Shown here one piece after another: positions 62,120-64,000 of a stretch of DNA of 64,000 nt. Under the pieces are notes generated by a model. The model did not search any database and was not told the origin of the DNA. It saw only the letters and a list, made by a program, of their open reading frames with translations. Each line of letters starts with the position of its first letter. The first letter of the stretch is position 1. This DNA comes from Bacillota bacterium (lineage in GTDB: Bacteria > Bacillota > Clostridia > Lachnospirales > Lachnospiraceae), in NCBI GenBank assembly GCA_023386815.1, contig JAEWIZ010000023.1, positions 62,001 to 126,000 of the forward strand. Direction: 5' to 3'. The position numbers and the translations under genes were made by a program.

Positions 62120-64000
62120 TTATTTCTTATTGTATTTTTCACGAAGAACCATGGGAAGAATTCCGCCGTGTCTATAATAGTCAATATCAATATTAGAATC
62201 AAAACGAACTAGTGCAGAAAATTCCTTTCGGTCTCCATCTGTAGCTTTCGCAATCACCGTAATAATATCCTTCGGTTTTACAGAAGCATCTATTTTTATC
62301 TCAAAAATCTCTTCGCCAGTCAGTCCAATGGTTTGTGCGGAATCACCCGGCATAAACTGAAGGGGTAGGATTCCCATCATAATTAGATTGGATCTATGAA
62401 TACGCTCATAGCTTTCTGCAATTACCACCTTTACTCCAAGAAGCTTTGGACCTTTCGCCGCCCAATCCCTGGAAGAGCCCATTCCATAATCCTTTCCTGC
62501 AAGCACGACTAATCCGGTCTGAGTTTCCTTATATTTCATGCAAGCTTCATAAATCGTCATCACTTCTTTCGTTGGCCAATAAGTAGTATAACCTCCCTCG
62601 GTGCCCGGTGCCAGCTGATTACTGATTCTTATATTAGCAAAGGTTCCTCTAACCATCACTTCATGATTACCTCTTCTGGAGCCATAGGTGTTAAACTGCC
62701 TACGTTCCACCCCATGCTCTAATAAATATCTGCCTGCAGGTGTATTGATACCAATAGAACCAGCAGGGGAGATATGGTCTGTTGTAATGGAGTCTCCGAA
62801 TTTCGCCAAAACCCTCAATTTAGATAACTCTGTGATCTGCTCTGGTTCCAGAGCCTCCTCAATGGTTAAGGCCTTGGATAGATCATCAAAAAAAGGAGGT
62901 TTTCTAATATAGGTTGATTCTTCCTGGAAGGGATAAATCCTACTTTCCTTCGAATGAATGGAAGCCCACATTGGATTGCTGTCAAAAACAGAACGATAAA
63001 TCTCCTGGAATAATTCCGGACTTACGTAGCTTCGAACTGCTTCTGCGATCTCCTTCTGTGTTGGCCAAATATCTCTCAGATATACATCCTTTCCTTCTTG
63101 ATCGACACCAATTGCTTCTTTGGTAAGATCAACTCTCGTGGTTCCTGCCAATGCATACGCGATTACAAGCGGCGGAGATGCAAGATAATTTGCCTTCACC
63201 TGTGCATGAATTCGTCCTTCAAAATTACGGTTACCGGAAAGTACCGAGGAAACCAGTAAATCATTTTCACCGATCAGCTCAGAAATCTCCGGGCGAAGGG
63301 GACCAGAATTACCAATACAGGTCGCACAGCCATAGCCTACGATCTGAAAGCCAAGCTGATCCAGATATTCCTGCAAGCCTGCCTTTTGAAGGTAAGAGGA
63401 TACAACTTTTGAGCCAGGTGCCAGAGAGGTCTTAACATGTGCCGGTACCTTAAGGCCTCGCTCCACAGCCTTTTTGGCCAGTAATCCGGCTCCAAGCATA
63501 ACAGAGGGATTGGAGGTATTCGTACAGGAGGTGATGGAAGCAATGACTACAGAACCTGTACCCATCATACTAGTTCTACCGTCCTCCAGCTTAAGCTCCA
63601 CAGATTTATCAAGCTCTGCCTTAGTATAACCATATCCCTGATTTCCCTTAGGTGCAGTTACTGCTTGAAGAAATTTTTCTTTCATATCTTCTAATGGTAT
63701 CAGATCCTGAGGACGTTTCGGTCCGGCCAGGGCAGAGGATACTGTACTTAGGTCAAGGGTCAGCACCTCCGAATAGATTGGTTCCTCGGAGTAATCATTG
63801 AACATTCCATTCTGTTGCAGATAATTTTTAACCAGCTCCAGCTGCTCTTTACTTCTACCGGTCAATCTCATATAATTCAAGGTCTCTTCATCTACCGGGA
63901 AGAAACCACAAGTCGCTCCATATTCCGGAGCCATATTTGCTATGGTAGCTCTATCCGCTAAGGATAGATGTTTTACTCCTTCCCCAAAATATTCAATAAA
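62120..64000 (-). CDS. acnA: Aconitate hydratase (partial; start lies beyond the window)
   Basis: 626 residues of an AcnA-type aconitase, about two-thirds of the usual 890-900; the frame is open through base 64000. It interconverts citrate and isocitrate. The 4Fe-4S ligands appear in ITSCTNTSNPSVM and GCATCIGNSGPLRPE; MAPEYGATCGFFPVDEET, GSRRGNHEVMVRG and DYGMGSSRDWAAKGP are further signatures. An apparent start at 63934 is internal, because conserved sequence (GVKHLSLADRATIAN) precedes it. First of a likely acnA-BFD-rex operon. Confidence 0.95.
   Translation of the reverse strand, partial: FIEYFGEGVKHLSLADRATIANMAPEYGATCGFFPVDEETLNYMRLTGRSKEQLELVKNYLQQNGMFNDYSEEPIYSEVLTLDLSTVSSALAGPKRPQDLIPLEDMKEKFLQAVTAPKGNQGYGYTKAELDKSVELKLEDGRTSMMGTGSVVIASITSCTNTSNPSVMLGAGLLAKKAVERGLKVPAHVKTSLAPGSKVVSSYLQKAGLQEYLDQLGFQIVGYGCATCIGNSGPLRPEISELIGENDLLVSSVLSGNRNFEGRIHAQVKANYLASPPLVIAYALAGTTRVDLTKEAIGVDQEGKDVYLRDIWPTQKEIAEAVRSYVSPELFQEIYRSVFDSNPMWASIHSKESRIYPFQEESTYIRKPPFFDDLSKALTIEEALEPEQITELSKLRVLAKFGDSITTDHISPAGSIGINTPAGRYLLEHGVERRQFNTYGSRRGNHEVMVRGTFANIRISNQLAPGTEGGYTTYWPTKEVMTIYEACMKYKETQTGLVVLAGKDYGMGSSRDWAAKGPKLLGVKVVIAESYERIHRSNLIMMGILPLQFMPGDSAQTIGLTGEEIFEIKIDASVKPKDIITVIAKATDGDRKEFSALVRFDSNIDIDYYRHGGILPMVLREKYNKK

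Noticed and set aside
63934..64000. Start of the aconitase gene at 63934
   Set aside because: The frame stays open to the window edge, and the preceding codons encode conserved aconitase sequence.
1..64000. tRNA, rRNA, CRISPR arrays, prophage or integrase genes
   Set aside because: None was recognised on either strand; the repeats found are short intergenic or intragenic tandem repeats.

Overview
The window is bacterial, low-G+C DNA with Firmicutes-style AGGAGG ribosome sites, many strong intrinsic terminators and a gene set (GH3, GH78, GH43, GH2, GPH transporter, Rex, BMP-type nucleoside transporter, DUF6323/DUF6179 and DUF5685 proteins) that points to a plant-fibre-fermenting member of the Clostridia, most likely Lachnospiraceae. 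This assignment comes from protein and gene-order recognition only. No tRNA, rRNA, CRISPR array, transposase or prophage gene was seen.

Layout. 1-2140: an ABC-2 type exporter (permease cut by the window edge) with a two-domain MerR regulator, both preceded by the same 25-bp element. 2246-11834: a sugar-uptake locus, with an AraC regulator fused to a GH39 beta-xylosidase-like domain, divergent from an ABC operon (lipoprotein, double ATPase, two permeases) that ends in an intracellular GH3 glycosidase. 11971-15551: two paralogous secreted proteins of unknown function. 16098-18870: rhomboid protease, small membrane protein, J-domain protein and a DUF5685 protein. 19300-24275: complete BMP-type nucleoside ABC operon. 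24650-28092: an FtsW/RodA protein, a GAF-GGDEF diguanylate cyclase and UV endonuclease UvsE. 28427-30130: ammonium transporter and PII protein, behind a long leader with a near-consensus promoter, two terminators and an ANTAR-type two-hexaloop element. 30700-40990: DUF6179/DUF6323 pair, polysaccharide deacetylase, a GQSNM esterase divergent from an Rrf2 regulator, VOC protein, AEC carrier, DUF2798 protein, ferredoxin-like aldo/keto reductase, TetR and SDR.

41108-52968 is a Gram-positive polysaccharide utilisation locus: an AraC regulator divergent from GH35-like, GH43-CBM, GH2, GPH transporter, TIM-barrel epimerase and GH78 alpha-L-rhamnosidase genes. None of the enzymes has a signal peptide, so the locus should import oligosaccharides containing rhamnose, galactose and arabinose or xylose and dismantle them in the cytoplasm. 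A nearby acetylesterase (53090-54151) carries a C-terminal helical tail resembling that of the GH2 enzyme.

54443-64000: a UvrC-like GIY-YIG protein, an MFS transporter, a DUF554 protein with a textbook MerR-type 19-bp-spacer promoter beside its probable regulator, the agmatine-to-putrescine genes aguA and aguB, and an acnA-BFD-rex cluster (aconitase cut by the right edge). The most interesting unexplained signals are the amtB leader, the shared enzyme tail, the paralogous surface proteins and the DUF5685/J-domain operon.
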